A stretch of 64,000 bases of DNA. It comes from an uncultured Verrucomicrobiota bacterium. GTDB taxonomy: Bacteria > Verrucomicrobiota > Kiritimatiellia > CAIQIC01 > Lenti-01. The notes beneath the pieces were generated by a model that made no database searches, was not told the DNA's origin, and was given only the letters and a program-made list of their open reading frames with translations. Position 1 is the stretch's first letter. Each line of letters begins with the position of its first letter. Shown here one piece after another: positions 1-8,638 of the stretch. The stretch lies in contig CALMBO010000029.1 of assembly GCA_937860055.1 (NCBI GenBank), positions 489,372-553,371 of the forward strand. The letters are read 5' to 3'. Both the position numbers and the translations under genes were made by a program.

Positions 1-440
1 GCGTAGCGGATCAGGTTGGGCCACATCTCGTTCTCGACCAGCACGACGGCGGAGGGGCGGATGCGCCGCAGCACGCCCGGCACCACCCACGGCACGTCCA
101 GGGGAAAATACAGCGTCACGTCCGGCTCGCGGATCTTCTTCAGCGCCAGGGCATGCCCCGTCGACGTGTTCGTCGTCAGGACGAAGCGCACCGACGGATC
201 CCGGCGCCGAAGCTCGTCCATGAAGGAAAAGGCCACGGCCAGTTCCCCCACGCTGACGGCCTGGATCCAGACCGGCCTTCCCGGCGCATCGAGCCGCGCG
301 GCGTCGGCGGCCCCATAGCGGCCGAAGCGCTGGAAGAAATCGCGGCCGTAGCCGCCGCGCCGGAGCATGCGCAGGATGAAATGCGGCAGCAGGCAGGCGA
401 AGGCGGCCGGAAACAGCAGATTGTAGACCCACCAGATCAT
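1..440 (-). CDS. waaA: 3-deoxy-D-manno-octulosonic acid transferase, N-terminal part
   Basis: The visible 146 residues are the N-terminal half of a Kdo transferase (KdtA/WaaA), which adds Kdo to lipid A precursor at the inner membrane. An N-terminal hydrophobic anchor (IWWVYNLLFPAAFACLLP) is followed by an RFGRYG segment, then IQAVSVGE (the family's active-site HAVSVGE region), TTNTSTGHA, YFPLDVP and VENEMWPNLI. All of these are hallmarks of the family's N-terminal GT-B lobe. The ATG overlaps the gspF stop as ATGA, so it is the last visible gene of the fabZ-lpxA-gspDEF operon. The C-terminal half lies outside the window. The short stretch carries a good set of signature motifs, so the call is firm. 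Confidence 0.9.
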   Translation of the reverse strand, partial: MIWWVYNLLFPAAFACLLPHFILRMLRRGGYGRDFFQRFGRYGAADAARLDAPGRPVWIQAVSVGELAVAFSFMDELRRRDPSVRFVLTTNTSTGHALALKKIREPDVTLYFPLDVPWVVPGVLRRIRPSAVVLVENEMWPNLIRY

Positions 441-1648
441 GGAACGATCCCCTTGTTCATTTGCAGGACGGGCAGCAGCACCGCCAGCGCGATCAGCGTC
501 ACGAAGAGGCCGACCACCAGCGTCATCCCGATTTCCAGCAGCATCATGCCGCGCGAGGCGAGCCGGTCCCAGCTCTGCTGGAACCGCTGCGCCGCGTTGT
601 CGAGCAGTCCCTTCAGGTTCCCGCCGGCCTCCCCGGCCTGCACCCATGCCGCCAGCGAGGGATGCAGCGGACGGATGCCGCGGATCACCTCCACCAGCGG
701 CTTGCCCTGCCCCATGGCCTCGGTTTCGCGGCGCGCGCAATCGGCCAGCCAGGCGCTGCCCGAAGCCCGGCCCGCCATCGGCACGCTTTCGATCAGCCCC
801 ACGCCGCGCTCCAGCAGCAGGCCCAGCACGCGCACGAACCGCAGGCTCGTCAGGTCTCGCCAGCCGCCGCCCGCCAGCGGAATCGAAAAGAGCCGCCGGT
901 CCACCCGGATGCGCAGCGATTCGTCCGCGCGGAGCTTCCGCCGGAGCCACGCGGTGCCGGCGGCGGCGCCCGCCGCCAGCAGCAGCAGGCACACCCCGAA
1001 GGCGCGGCCGCCCGCCAGCATGACCGTCGTCAGCATCGGCAGCTTCATGTGCGTCTCCTCGAAGAGCCGCTGCACCATCGGGAGCATGAACACCAGCACG
1101 AGGCCGCCGATCACCACCGCCAGCGACACCACGATGCACGGATAGAGCAGCGCCGTCACCAGCTTCTCCCGCAGCTTCTCCTGCTCCTCGAGGAAGGCCG
1201 CGAGCCGGTCGAGGGCCTCGTTCATGCCGCCCGTGCGCTCGCCCACCTCCATCACCGCCTGCTCGAACGGCGTCACCTGCGCCGACGAGGCGACCATGGC
1301 CGCGCTGAGCGATCGGCCTTCGCGCACGGCGTCGCGCACGGCGGCCAGCCGCGTCCGGGCCCGGTCCAGCTCGGGAGCCTGCAGGATCACATCCAGCGCG
1401 GGAACCAGCGCGACGCCGGATCCCAGCAGCGCCGCCAGCTCGCGGTAGAACATCGTGCGGATCTCCGCGGAAAAGGCCGGGGCCTTCGCGGCGCGCCGGG
1501 AGGCCGTTCCGCCCGCCGCCTGGAGGTTCTCGGGCAGGATGCCCCGCGCGGCGAGGCGCTTGCGAGCATCCTTCAGATCGGCGGCTTCGACCAGCCCGTC
1601 CTGCGCGCGCCCGGCGGCGTCATATCCTTTGTATTCGAAAGTCGTCAT
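437..1648 (-). CDS. gspF: Type II secretion inner-membrane platform protein GspF
   Basis: A 403-aa protein of the GspF/PilC family, the polytopic inner-membrane platform that links the secretion ATPase to the pseudopilus. The N terminus (TFEYKGYDAAGRAQDG) is the typical GspF/PilC opening. Two T2SSF domains follow, seen in FYRELAALLGSGVALVPAL and in LRFVRVLGLLLERGVGLIESV. Hydrophobic segments lie near residues 165-190, 215-235 and at the C terminus (about 370-395). It starts 18 bp after the gspE stop and overlaps waaA by 4 bp. No pseudopilin gene is next to it here, so the rest of the system must be elsewhere. A type IV pilus PilC role is the main alternative, but the neighbouring secretin favours T2SS. 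Confidence 0.92.
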   Translation of the reverse strand: MTTFEYKGYDAAGRAQDGLVEAADLKDARKRLAARGILPENLQAAGGTASRRAAKAPAFSAEIRTMFYRELAALLGSGVALVPALDVILQAPELDRARTRLAAVRDAVREGRSLSAAMVASSAQVTPFEQAVMEVGERTGGMNEALDRLAAFLEEQEKLREKLVTALLYPCIVVSLAVVIGGLVLVFMLPMVQRLFEETHMKLPMLTTVMLAGGRAFGVCLLLLAAGAAAGTAWLRRKLRADESLRIRVDRRLFSIPLAGGGWRDLTSLRFVRVLGLLLERGVGLIESVPMAGRASGSAWLADCARRETEAMGQGKPLVEVIRGIRPLHPSLAAWVQAGEAGGNLKGLLDNAAQRFQQSWDRLASRGMMLLEIGMTLVVGLFVTLIALAVLLPVLQMNKGIVP

Positions 1649-1666
1649 GCCCCGGCGCCGCCCCCG

Positions 1667-3214
1667 CTATTCCCGCCGCGAACCCGCGGACCGCAGCACC
1701 TCGGCGACCGACGTGGTGCCCGCCAGGATCTTGTCCACGCCGTCGTCGAGCATGTCGCGGAATCCCACCGCGACGGCCATGCGCCGGAGCTCCGCCGGCG
1801 GCAGGTTCGTGCGGATGGCCTCCGCGATCGAAGGCGTCACCGCCAGTAGCTCGTGGATGCCCGTCCGTCCCTTGTAGCCGCCCAGGCATTGCGCGCAGCC
1901 CGCCGGCTCCGCCTCCCACACGGTGCGACCCGCCAGCTTCGGCTGCCCCAGCAGGGCGGCATCCGCCGGCGCCAGCGCGGCTTCGCGCCGGCAGGCCGGG
2001 CACAGGCGGCGCACCAGCCGCTGCGCCAGCACCGCGCGCGAGGCCGAGGCCAGCAGATACGGCGGGATTCCCATGTCCACCATGCGCGTCACCGCCCCGA
2101 CCGCGTCGTTCGTGTGCAGCGTGGTGAACACCAGATGCCCCGTCAGCGACGCCCGCACGACGATCTCCGCCGTCTCCAGGTCGCGAGTCTCGCCGACCAG
2201 CACCACGTCCGGATCCTGGCGCAGGACGTGCCGCAGGCCGCGCGCGAAGGTCAGGCCGATCTTCGGATGCACTTGCATCTGCCCGATGTTCGGCAGCTGG
2301 TATTCGATCGGATCCTCGATCGTCAGCACGTTCAGGTGCGCCGTGTCCAGCTCGCGCAGCGCCGCGTAGAGCGTCGTGGTCTTGCCGCTGCCCGTCGGAC
2401 CCGTCACCAGCACGATGCCGTGCGGCTCGCGCAGGATCCCGCGGAATTGCTCCAGCATCGCCGGCGACATGCCCAGCTCGTTCAGGGAATAGCGCGTGGA
2501 TTCGCGGTGCAGCAGGCGCAGCACGATGCGCTCGCCCTCGGCCACCGGCACGCTGGAAACGCGCACGTCGATCTCCCGCGCGCCGACGCGGACGCGCGCC
2601 ACGCCGTCCTGCGGCAGGCGCTTCTCGGCCAGGTCGAGCTTCGCCATCACCTTCAGGCGCGCCGCCAGCGCGTTCTCGAGGTTCCGCGGCGGGCTCGGCT
2701 GCTCGTAGAGCAGCCCGTCGATGCGGTAGCGGACCGCCAGCGCGTTGGCGAACGGCTCGATATGGATGTCCGACGCCCCCTGCTTGACGGCCTCCAGCAG
2801 GATCAGGTTCACGTATTGCGCGACCGGCGCATCGGCGCTGCCGGCCAGCAGGTCGTCGGCCTCGCGGCGGAGCGGGGCCGCCCCGCCTTCCCGGATGGCC
2901 GCCTGCCCGGCCTGCGCCGCGGCTTCGCCGGCCTGCCCCGCCCGGCGGAAATAGCAGCGGTCGATCGCGCGCTGGATCTCCTCCGCCGGCGCCGCCACCC
3001 AGGCGGCTTCCACGCCCAGCAGCAGCGACAAATCCTCATAGGCCTGCAGGGAGGCGCCCGCGGCCCCCGCGATCGCCACCTGCCCCTTCCACCGGAAGGG
3101 CACCAGCGCGTTCCGGCGGACCCAGTCCACGGGAACCGATTCGATCAGCGCCGGATCGAGCCATTCCTCCTCGATGCGCTCCAGCGCGGGAAGGCCCTGG
3201 GAGGCGTCGCTCAT
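1667..3214 (-). CDS. gspE: Type II secretion ATPase GspE
   Basis: A 515-aa hexameric secretion ATPase of the GspE/PilB family that acts at the cytoplasmic face of the inner membrane. An N-terminal T2SSE-N domain spans roughly residues 8-90. The Walker A GPTGSGKT is at about 272-279. The Asp box lies at TIEDPIEYQ and the Walker B region at DPDVVLVGE. The His box is TTLHTND. The zinc tetracysteine motif has CPAC at about 405 and CAQC at about 440. Its ATG overlaps the gspD stop (ATGA). The reading frame stays open far upstream, but the start at 3214 is fixed by this overlap and by the usual length of the family. Confidence 0.95.
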   Translation of the reverse strand: MSDASQGLPALERIEEEWLDPALIESVPVDWVRRNALVPFRWKGQVAIAGAAGASLQAYEDLSLLLGVEAAWVAAPAEEIQRAIDRCYFRRAGQAGEAAAQAGQAAIREGGAAPLRREADDLLAGSADAPVAQYVNLILLEAVKQGASDIHIEPFANALAVRYRIDGLLYEQPSPPRNLENALAARLKVMAKLDLAEKRLPQDGVARVRVGAREIDVRVSSVPVAEGERIVLRLLHRESTRYSLNELGMSPAMLEQFRGILREPHGIVLVTGPTGSGKTTTLYAALRELDTAHLNVLTIEDPIEYQLPNIGQMQVHPKIGLTFARGLRHVLRQDPDVVLVGETRDLETAEIVVRASLTGHLVFTTLHTNDAVGAVTRMVDMGIPPYLLASASRAVLAQRLVRRLCPACRREAALAPADAALLGQPKLAGRTVWEAEPAGCAQCLGGYKGRTGIHELLAVTPSIAEAIRTNLPPAELRRMAVAVGFRDMLDDGVDKILAGTTSVAEVLRSAGSRRE

Positions 3215-5268
3215 GGCTTTCCGCCCACCCTCGGCTTCTTTTTCTCCGCCCGCTTCGCCTTCTCCGCCGCATCCTTCTGCGCGGACTTCTCGGCTTCGGG
3301 ATGCGGCTCGTCCAGCCCCTTCGCGGCGCCTTCCAGGCTCGCGGCATGTTCCAACCGCGCCTTCTCCGCCTCGGCCACCTTCATGTCCGTCACGATGCGC
3401 GGCGTCACGAAGATCAGCAGGTTCGTCCGCTTCTTCGCGTCGCTCGTCGAGCGGAACAGCGCGCCCAGGACCGGAATGTCGCCCAGCAGCGGCACCTTGG
3501 TCACGATCTTCGCCGTGTCTTCCCGGATCAGCCCGCTCAGGATCACCGTCGAACGGTCGGGGATCGTGACCGTCGTGTTCACTTCGCGCTTGGCGATGGT
3601 CGGCGTGTATTGCAGCGCGTCGCTGCTTTCCTCCACCACCGATTCGATGCTCGGGTTGAGGTCCAGCTGGATCTCGCGGTCGGGGTTCACGTGCGGCGTC
3701 AGCTTCAGCTTGATGCCGACATCGAGCCGTTCGATGTTCTGGATGTAGTCGCGGTCGGAACCGGACCCCTCGACCGACGACTTCAGGATGGGGATGTTCT
3801 CCACCACGCTCACGGACGCCTCGAGGTTGTTCTGCGCCCACAGCGGGATGTTCGACAGGATCTTCAGGTCCCGGGTGCCCGCGACCGCCTGCAGGTACAG
3901 CGGAATCTGGTTGTAGACCGTCCCGTCGGGGGCCGTGAAGGTGCCGCTGATGACGCCCATCGCAAGCCCCTGCGGGAAGGACCCCTCCTTCAGCAGCGCC
4001 ATCATGGAGTCGCTGTCGCCGTAGCGCGAGCGGCCGAAGCCCCCCGTCCCGCTGCCTTCGGGCTCGTCGATGCCGAACCATTCCACGCCCAGGTCGAGGC
4101 CCTTCTCCATGTTGACCTCGGCGATGAGCACCTCGACGAGCACCTGCTGCGGCACCACGTCCAGGCGCTCCACCAGGCGCCGCACATATTCGAAATCCTG
4201 AGGCGAGGCATCCACCAGCAGCGCGTTGTTCGCCACGCTCGGCTCGATCGCGATGTCCCGCTCCACCGGCGCCCCCTCCGTCGCCGGCGCCTTCCCCAGC
4301 AGCGAATTCAGGCTCTTGGACGCCTCTTCCGCCGACAGGTACTTCAGGAAAATCGCGTTCAGCCGCCCGAACCCGTTCGGATTCTCCACGTCCATCTTCT
4401 CGACGATCCGCTTCGTCTCCGCGATCTGCATCGGCAGGCCCACGAGGATCAGGCTGTTCGCCTGCGGCGCCGACACCACGGTGAAGTCCGTCGGCAGCTC
4501 GCCCGTGCCCCCGGCCACCTGCTGGAAATGGCGGTTGATCTTGTTCACCGCGCTGTCCGTCGCCCCGAACGTCGCGCGCAGCTGCTCGGCCACGGCCTCG
4601 GCGCTGGCGTATTTCAGCGGAACCACCTCGACGATGCTGCCCGAGCCGGGCTTGTCCACCTCGGCCACCAGCGCCTCCAGGCGGGCCACGTTCGAGGCCG
4701 TATCGGTCACGATCAGGTGGTTGCCCGGCAGGAACACCTCCAGCGCCCCCTCCTTGCCGCCGCGCACCAGCGGCTCGAAGCTCTTCTTCACGTCGGCCGC
4801 GCTCACGTTCTTCAGCGGGATCAGCTTGGTGACCAGCCCGCCGCCCTTCCCGCTGCCCGTCGTCAGGCCGGGCCCCCCCGGCAGCGCCATCACCTGGCAG
4901 ACGCCGTCGCGTTCGGCCACCGTGTAGCCGCTGGCTTCCAGCATGTTCAGGTACAGCGGATAGACCTCCTCCACCGGGATCGCCCCCTGCGTCAGGATGG
5001 TCACCTTCCCCGTCACGCCTTCCGGCACCACGAACTTCTTGCCCGTGATCTTGCCGACGATCTGCGTCACCAGCCGGATGTCCGCCTGCTCGAAGCTGAA
5101 CTGCACGGCGGCGCCGCCGTGGCCCGTCCGGGCCGGTGCCGCCGCCTCCGCGGGCGCCTCCGCCGGGGCGGAAAGGGCTCCGGCCACGCCATCGGCGATC
5201 TCCGCCGAGGCCACGGCGGCCCCCGCCACCCACGCCATCCAGCCCAGCCACGGCCTGCGCATGTTCAT
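3211..5268 (-). CDS. gspD: Type II secretion outer-membrane secretin GspD
   Basis: A 685-aa secretin that forms the outer-membrane channel. A signal peptide (MNMRRPWLGWMAWVAGAAVA) is followed by an Ala/Pro-rich linker. The N0 domain begins near residue 55 (VQFSFEQADIRLVTQIVGKI), then come N1-N3 domains with long Gly/Lys loops. The secretin domain starts near VLVEVLIAEVNMEKGLDLGV and ends at LLGDIPVLGALFRSTSDAKK followed by NLLIFVTPRIV. A charged Lys/Glu/Ala tail forms the last 50 residues. The start codon overlaps the lpxA stop as ATGA with a GAGGA ribosome site 8-12 bases upstream, which supports this start. Co-transcription with lpxA and waaA links the channel to outer-membrane assembly; that link is an inference. 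Confidence 0.95.
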   Translation of the reverse strand: MNMRRPWLGWMAWVAGAAVASAEIADGVAGALSAPAEAPAEAAAPARTGHGGAAVQFSFEQADIRLVTQIVGKITGKKFVVPEGVTGKVTILTQGAIPVEEVYPLYLNMLEASGYTVAERDGVCQVMALPGGPGLTTGSGKGGGLVTKLIPLKNVSAADVKKSFEPLVRGGKEGALEVFLPGNHLIVTDTASNVARLEALVAEVDKPGSGSIVEVVPLKYASAEAVAEQLRATFGATDSAVNKINRHFQQVAGGTGELPTDFTVVSAPQANSLILVGLPMQIAETKRIVEKMDVENPNGFGRLNAIFLKYLSAEEASKSLNSLLGKAPATEGAPVERDIAIEPSVANNALLVDASPQDFEYVRRLVERLDVVPQQVLVEVLIAEVNMEKGLDLGVEWFGIDEPEGSGTGGFGRSRYGDSDSMMALLKEGSFPQGLAMGVISGTFTAPDGTVYNQIPLYLQAVAGTRDLKILSNIPLWAQNNLEASVSVVENIPILKSSVEGSGSDRDYIQNIERLDVGIKLKLTPHVNPDREIQLDLNPSIESVVEESSDALQYTPTIAKREVNTTVTIPDRSTVILSGLIREDTAKIVTKVPLLGDIPVLGALFRSTSDAKKRTNLLIFVTPRIVTDMKVAEAEKARLEHAASLEGAAKGLDEPHPEAEKSAQKDAAEKAKRAEKKKPRVGGKP

Positions 5269-6041
5269 CGGGATATTCCTCGTTCGCTCTTTCGGATGAA
5301 TTCCACGAAATGCCGGATCTCCGGCGCCGGCGCCAGCTCCGCCTCGATGCGCTCCAGCGCCTTGTCGGTCGTCAGATCCATGCGGAAAACGATCTTGTAG
5401 GCCTCTTTCAGCGCCTGCTGCGTCTCCGGCGAAACGCCGTGCCGCTCCAGCCCCACCTTGTTCGGTCCGAAAATCTTCAGCGGATCGCCGTCCGCCATCA
5501 TGAACGGCGGCACATCCTTCACCGCCTTGGTGAAGCCGCCCAGGATGCTCATGCGCCCCACGCGCACGAACTGGTGCACCCCCGTCAGCCCGCCGATGAT
5601 CGCGTCGTCCTCGATGATCACGTGCCCCGCCAAGGTCGCGTTGTTGGCCATGACGACCCGGTCGCCCACGAGGCAGTCGTGCGCCACGTGGCAATACGCC
5701 ATGATCAGGCACTTCGACCCCACGCGCGTCTCGCCGCCGTCGAACGTCGCGCAGTTCAGCGTCGCGCATTCCCGGATCACCGTGTTCTCGCCCACCACCA
5801 GGCGCGGCGCCCCGCCCTTGTACTTCAGGTCCTGCGTCTTGCCCCCCACGCTCGCGAACGGCCAGACTTCGCAGCCCGCGCCCATCGTCGTGTGCCCGTC
5901 CACGCTCACGTGCGAACGCAGCGTCGTCCGGTCGCCCAGCCGCACGTTCGGACCCACCACGCAGAACGGGCCAATGGTCACATCCGCGCCCAGCTCGGCG
6001 CCGGGCTGGACGACCGCCTGGGGATGGATCGAAACGCCCAT
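5265..6041 (-). CDS. lpxA: UDP-N-acetylglucosamine acyltransferase
   Basis: A 258-aa cytoplasmic enzyme that transfers a 3-hydroxyacyl chain from ACP to UDP-GlcNAc, the first step of lipid A synthesis. The N terminus carries the hexapeptide repeats of a left-handed beta helix (IHPQAVVQPGAELGADVTIG and on). The family segment VHQFVRVGRMSILGG is present, with the catalytic-His region at MAYCHVAHDC. The C-terminal helical domain ends at KSERGISR. Length matches the usual 260 or so residues. It sits 3 bp downstream of fabZ, the standard partner that competes for the same 3-hydroxyacyl-ACP, and overlaps gspD by 4 bp. Confidence 0.96.
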   Translation of the reverse strand: MGVSIHPQAVVQPGAELGADVTIGPFCVVGPNVRLGDRTTLRSHVSVDGHTTMGAGCEVWPFASVGGKTQDLKYKGGAPRLVVGENTVIRECATLNCATFDGGETRVGSKCLIMAYCHVAHDCLVGDRVVMANNATLAGHVIIEDDAIIGGLTGVHQFVRVGRMSILGGFTKAVKDVPPFMMADGDPLKIFGPNKVGLERHGVSPETQQALKEAYKIVFRMDLTTDKALERIEAELAPAPEIRHFVEFIRKSERGISR

Positions 6042-6043
6042 GC

Positions 6044-6478
6044 CTAGCGCCCCCCCCCGAACATCATCTCGGCTTCGCACGCCAATTCACCGTCCACCAG
6101 CGCCCGGCCGGACACCTTCGCCATCCCCATGCGCAGCTTCAGGAACTTGATCTCCATCCGCAACTGGTCGCCCGGCACCACCATCCGGCGGAATTTCGCC
6201 TGGTCCACCCCCAGGTAGTACGCCACCTTGCCCTCGCTCTTCAGCACCTTGTTCAGCAGGATGCCCGCCGTCTGCGCCATCGCCTCCAGCTGCAGCACCC
6301 CCGGAAAGACCGGCATCCCCGGAAAATGCCCCTGGAAGCAGGGCTCGTTCGCCGCAATGTTCTTGATGCCCACGATCCAATCCGTGTCGTTGCACTCGAT
6401 GATCCGGTCCACCAGGAGGAATGGATGCCGGTGCGGCAGGATGTCCAGGATGTCTTTTGATTCGTAGATGGTCGCCAT
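6044..6478 (-). CDS. fabZ: 3-hydroxyacyl-[ACP] dehydratase FabZ
   Basis: A 144-aa hotdog-fold dehydratase of fatty acid synthesis. The signature ILPHRHPFLLVDRI contains the catalytic His, and GHFPGMPVFPGVLQLEAMAQ carries the conserved Gly/Pro helix and catalytic Glu. The start at 6478 is chosen because AAGGAG lies 6 bases upstream; an in-frame ATG 15 bases earlier would put that site inside the gene. It is the first gene of the leftward operon, and its upstream region backs onto tRNA-Leu. Confidence 0.96.
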   Translation of the reverse strand: MATIYESKDILDILPHRHPFLLVDRIIECNDTDWIVGIKNIAANEPCFQGHFPGMPVFPGVLQLEAMAQTAGILLNKVLKSEGKVAYYLGVDQAKFRRMVVPGDQLRMEIKFLKLRMGMAKVSGRALVDGELACEAEMMFGGGR

Positions 6479-6606
6479 CGGTGTCTCCTTCACTAAAACC
6501 TCTGCATACTACCATCCCCTCCCTGCTCCCGACAAACCCCAAAACACCTTCTCTCAAATAACTTGAAATCCCTCCCTCCCGGTCTTCTAATGCACGCCGC
6601 ACCCCC

Positions 6607-6691
6607 GGACGGGTGGCGAAATTGGCAGACGCGCCAGACTTAGGATCTGGTGGAGCAATCCTTGCGGGTTCGAGTCCCGCCCCGTCCACCA
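6607..6691 (+). tRNA. tRNA-Leu (UAG)
   Basis: An 85-nt class II tRNA with encoded CCA. The acceptor GGACGGG pairs with CCCGTCC. The anticodon stem CCAGA/TCTGG encloses TAG. A long variable arm and the T arm GCGGGTTCGAGTCCCGC follow. It reads CUA codons. Confidence 0.97.
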
Positions 6692-6759
6692 ATCCCTCTC
6701 TCCTGCGCCGCTCGTTTTTCCGTGGCGCCCGGCCGCCAATCGGCTATGCTCTCCCTCCC

Positions 6760-8544
6760 ATGTTCCGCCGTTTCCAGTTTGCCCTCGCCTTCTGCGCCGC
6801 GGCTTCCGCCTTCGCCGGCGGCTCCGAAAACTTCAACAATTTCCCCGTCACCGGCAGTTCCTACTCCAACGGCACCTTCCGCGGCCAGGACGGCTCCACC
6901 TGGTCCTTCGCCGCCTGCCGCGGCGACCAGCTCATCACCGCCCCCCGCACCCCCTGCCTCGACAAGGGCGCGACTCCCGCCGCCAACATCACCTCCGGCA
7001 CCCTCTCCAACGGCTGCGGGACCCTTTCTTTCGACTGGATGCGCCCTTTCTCCTCCGTCTGTAGCTTCGACATCCTCGTCAACGGCGTCGTCCGCCACAC
7101 CATCACCGGCGGCGTGATCGATGTCACCAACCACGTCGCCGACCTCCCCGTCAACGTCGGCAGCAACTTCACCCTCCAGATCCAGCAGCACAGCTTCTCT
7201 GCCGGCCAGGTCGCCATCGACAACCTCTCTTGGACCTCCTACGGCGGTGCCTCCCCCGAACCGCCGACGCTTTTCTTCTCGCCCGACACCAACTCCGTCC
7301 TCGTCCCCTGCAGCAATTCCGTCTCCCTCACCGTCACCGCCACCGAGCCCAACGCCGACACCGTCCGCCTCTGGGCCGCCGGCCTCCCCCCCGGCGCCGC
7401 CTTCAATGCCGCCACCGGCTCCGCCCCCCTCATCTCCGCCTTCTCCTGGATCCCGTCCTCCTCCCAGACCGGCTCCTTCCCCGTCGTCTTCTACGCCGGC
7501 GACAAGGACGGCACCAACTCGCGCACGTTTTCCATCGAGGTCACCCCCATCTACCCCTACTACCACTACGCCATCGGCCTCACCGGCACCGCCCTCCGCG
7601 CCAAGCTCCACGACATCATCTCCGCCGGCGTCCGCCAGCTCAACGACGACCAGGAAAACGAGGCCATGAAGGTCATCCACACCGACCCGGCCGACACCAA
7701 CAACGTCCTCCTCCTCTACAATCCCACCTCTTCCGTTCCCAAGTCGGAATACAACAACAGCCCCAACGGCTGGAACAAGGAGCACGGCTGGCCCGAATCC
7801 CGCGGCCTCGGCATCGACGGCCCCGACCAGGTCGACGTCCACAACCTCTTCGCCGAGCACATCGGCGCCAACGCCCTCCGCGGCAACCTCTACTTCGACG
7901 AAAGCGATCCCCTCGACCCCGCCTACCGCTCCCCCTCCACCAACGTCGCTCCCCTCACCTCCATGGATTCCGACTCCTTCGAGCCGCCCCCCGCCTCCAA
8001 GGGCAACGTCGCCCGCGCCGTCTTCTACATGGCCACCCGCTACGACGGCACCGCCGACAAAACCTCCGCCCTCTGGTTCTCCGACGACCCCTCCCACACC
8101 AACTCCATGGGCAAGCTGGCCACCTTGCTGCTCTGGCACGCCATGGATCCCCCCGACGCCTTCGAAAGCAACAAGAACGAACTCATCTACGCCAACTTCC
8201 AGTCCAACCGCAACCCCTACATCGACCACCCCGAATGGGTCGAGGAAGTCTTCGGCACCGATTCCGACGGCGACGGCGTCACCGACACGCACGAAATCCT
8301 CGCCGGCTCCGCCACCAACGATCCCGCCTCCCTCTTCGAGGCCGCGCCCGGCCCCGCGCAAATCACCTGTTCCTCGCTCTCCTCCGGCTCCGTCTGGCGC
8401 CTCTACGAGGGTTCTTTCCAGGGCAGCGATATCGCCTGGCGCCTCGTCGCCGAAACCAACCAGCTCCAGTCCGGCACCCTCCGCTTCCCCGTCGCCCCCA
8501 CCGGCGCCGCCACCTTCTACCACCTCCGCGCCCTCCGGCCCTGA
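6760..8544 (+). CDS. Secreted endonuclease I family nuclease with Ca-binding repeat
   Basis: A 594-aa exported protein. A signal peptide (MFRRFQFALAFCAAASAFAG) precedes a beta-rich region of about 130 residues, a putative Ig-like domain (SVSLTVTATEPNADTVRLWA) and the endonuclease I domain near residues 265-500. The active-site region reads WNKEHGWPES, then DVHNLFAEHIGANALRGN, matching the H-x-W-P catalytic His and the following Asn/Arg motifs of EndA/Vvn nucleases. Near residue 504, DSDGDGVTDTHE is a thrombospondin-type-3 calcium loop. A final domain follows. Length is more than twice that of a minimal EndA, because of the added modules. It probably degrades external DNA for nutrients. The start is the ATG directly before the signal peptide. 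Confidence 0.88.
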   Translation: MFRRFQFALAFCAAASAFAGGSENFNNFPVTGSSYSNGTFRGQDGSTWSFAACRGDQLITAPRTPCLDKGATPAANITSGTLSNGCGTLSFDWMRPFSSVCSFDILVNGVVRHTITGGVIDVTNHVADLPVNVGSNFTLQIQQHSFSAGQVAIDNLSWTSYGGASPEPPTLFFSPDTNSVLVPCSNSVSLTVTATEPNADTVRLWAAGLPPGAAFNAATGSAPLISAFSWIPSSSQTGSFPVVFYAGDKDGTNSRTFSIEVTPIYPYYHYAIGLTGTALRAKLHDIISAGVRQLNDDQENEAMKVIHTDPADTNNVLLLYNPTSSVPKSEYNNSPNGWNKEHGWPESRGLGIDGPDQVDVHNLFAEHIGANALRGNLYFDESDPLDPAYRSPSTNVAPLTSMDSDSFEPPPASKGNVARAVFYMATRYDGTADKTSALWFSDDPSHTNSMGKLATLLLWHAMDPPDAFESNKNELIYANFQSNRNPYIDHPEWVEEVFGTDSDGDGVTDTHEILAGSATNDPASLFEAAPGPAQITCSSLSSGSVWRLYEGSFQGSDIAWRLVAETNQLQSGTLRFPVAPTGAATFYHLRALRP

Positions 8545-8638
8545 TCGCCTCCCGATGCCCGCAAAGGTGCCGGCCGGGCCTTTGCCGAATCGCGGGTGAA
8601 TATTTTCCGGAACGCGCAAGTTGCGGTAGATTGAATCC

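Noticed and set aside
1667..5251. One very long leftward frame joining the gspD region to gspE
   Set aside because: The upstream part is out of frame with gspD and has repetitive Gly/Arg/Ala composition; the real gspE starts at 3214 with an ATGA overlap.
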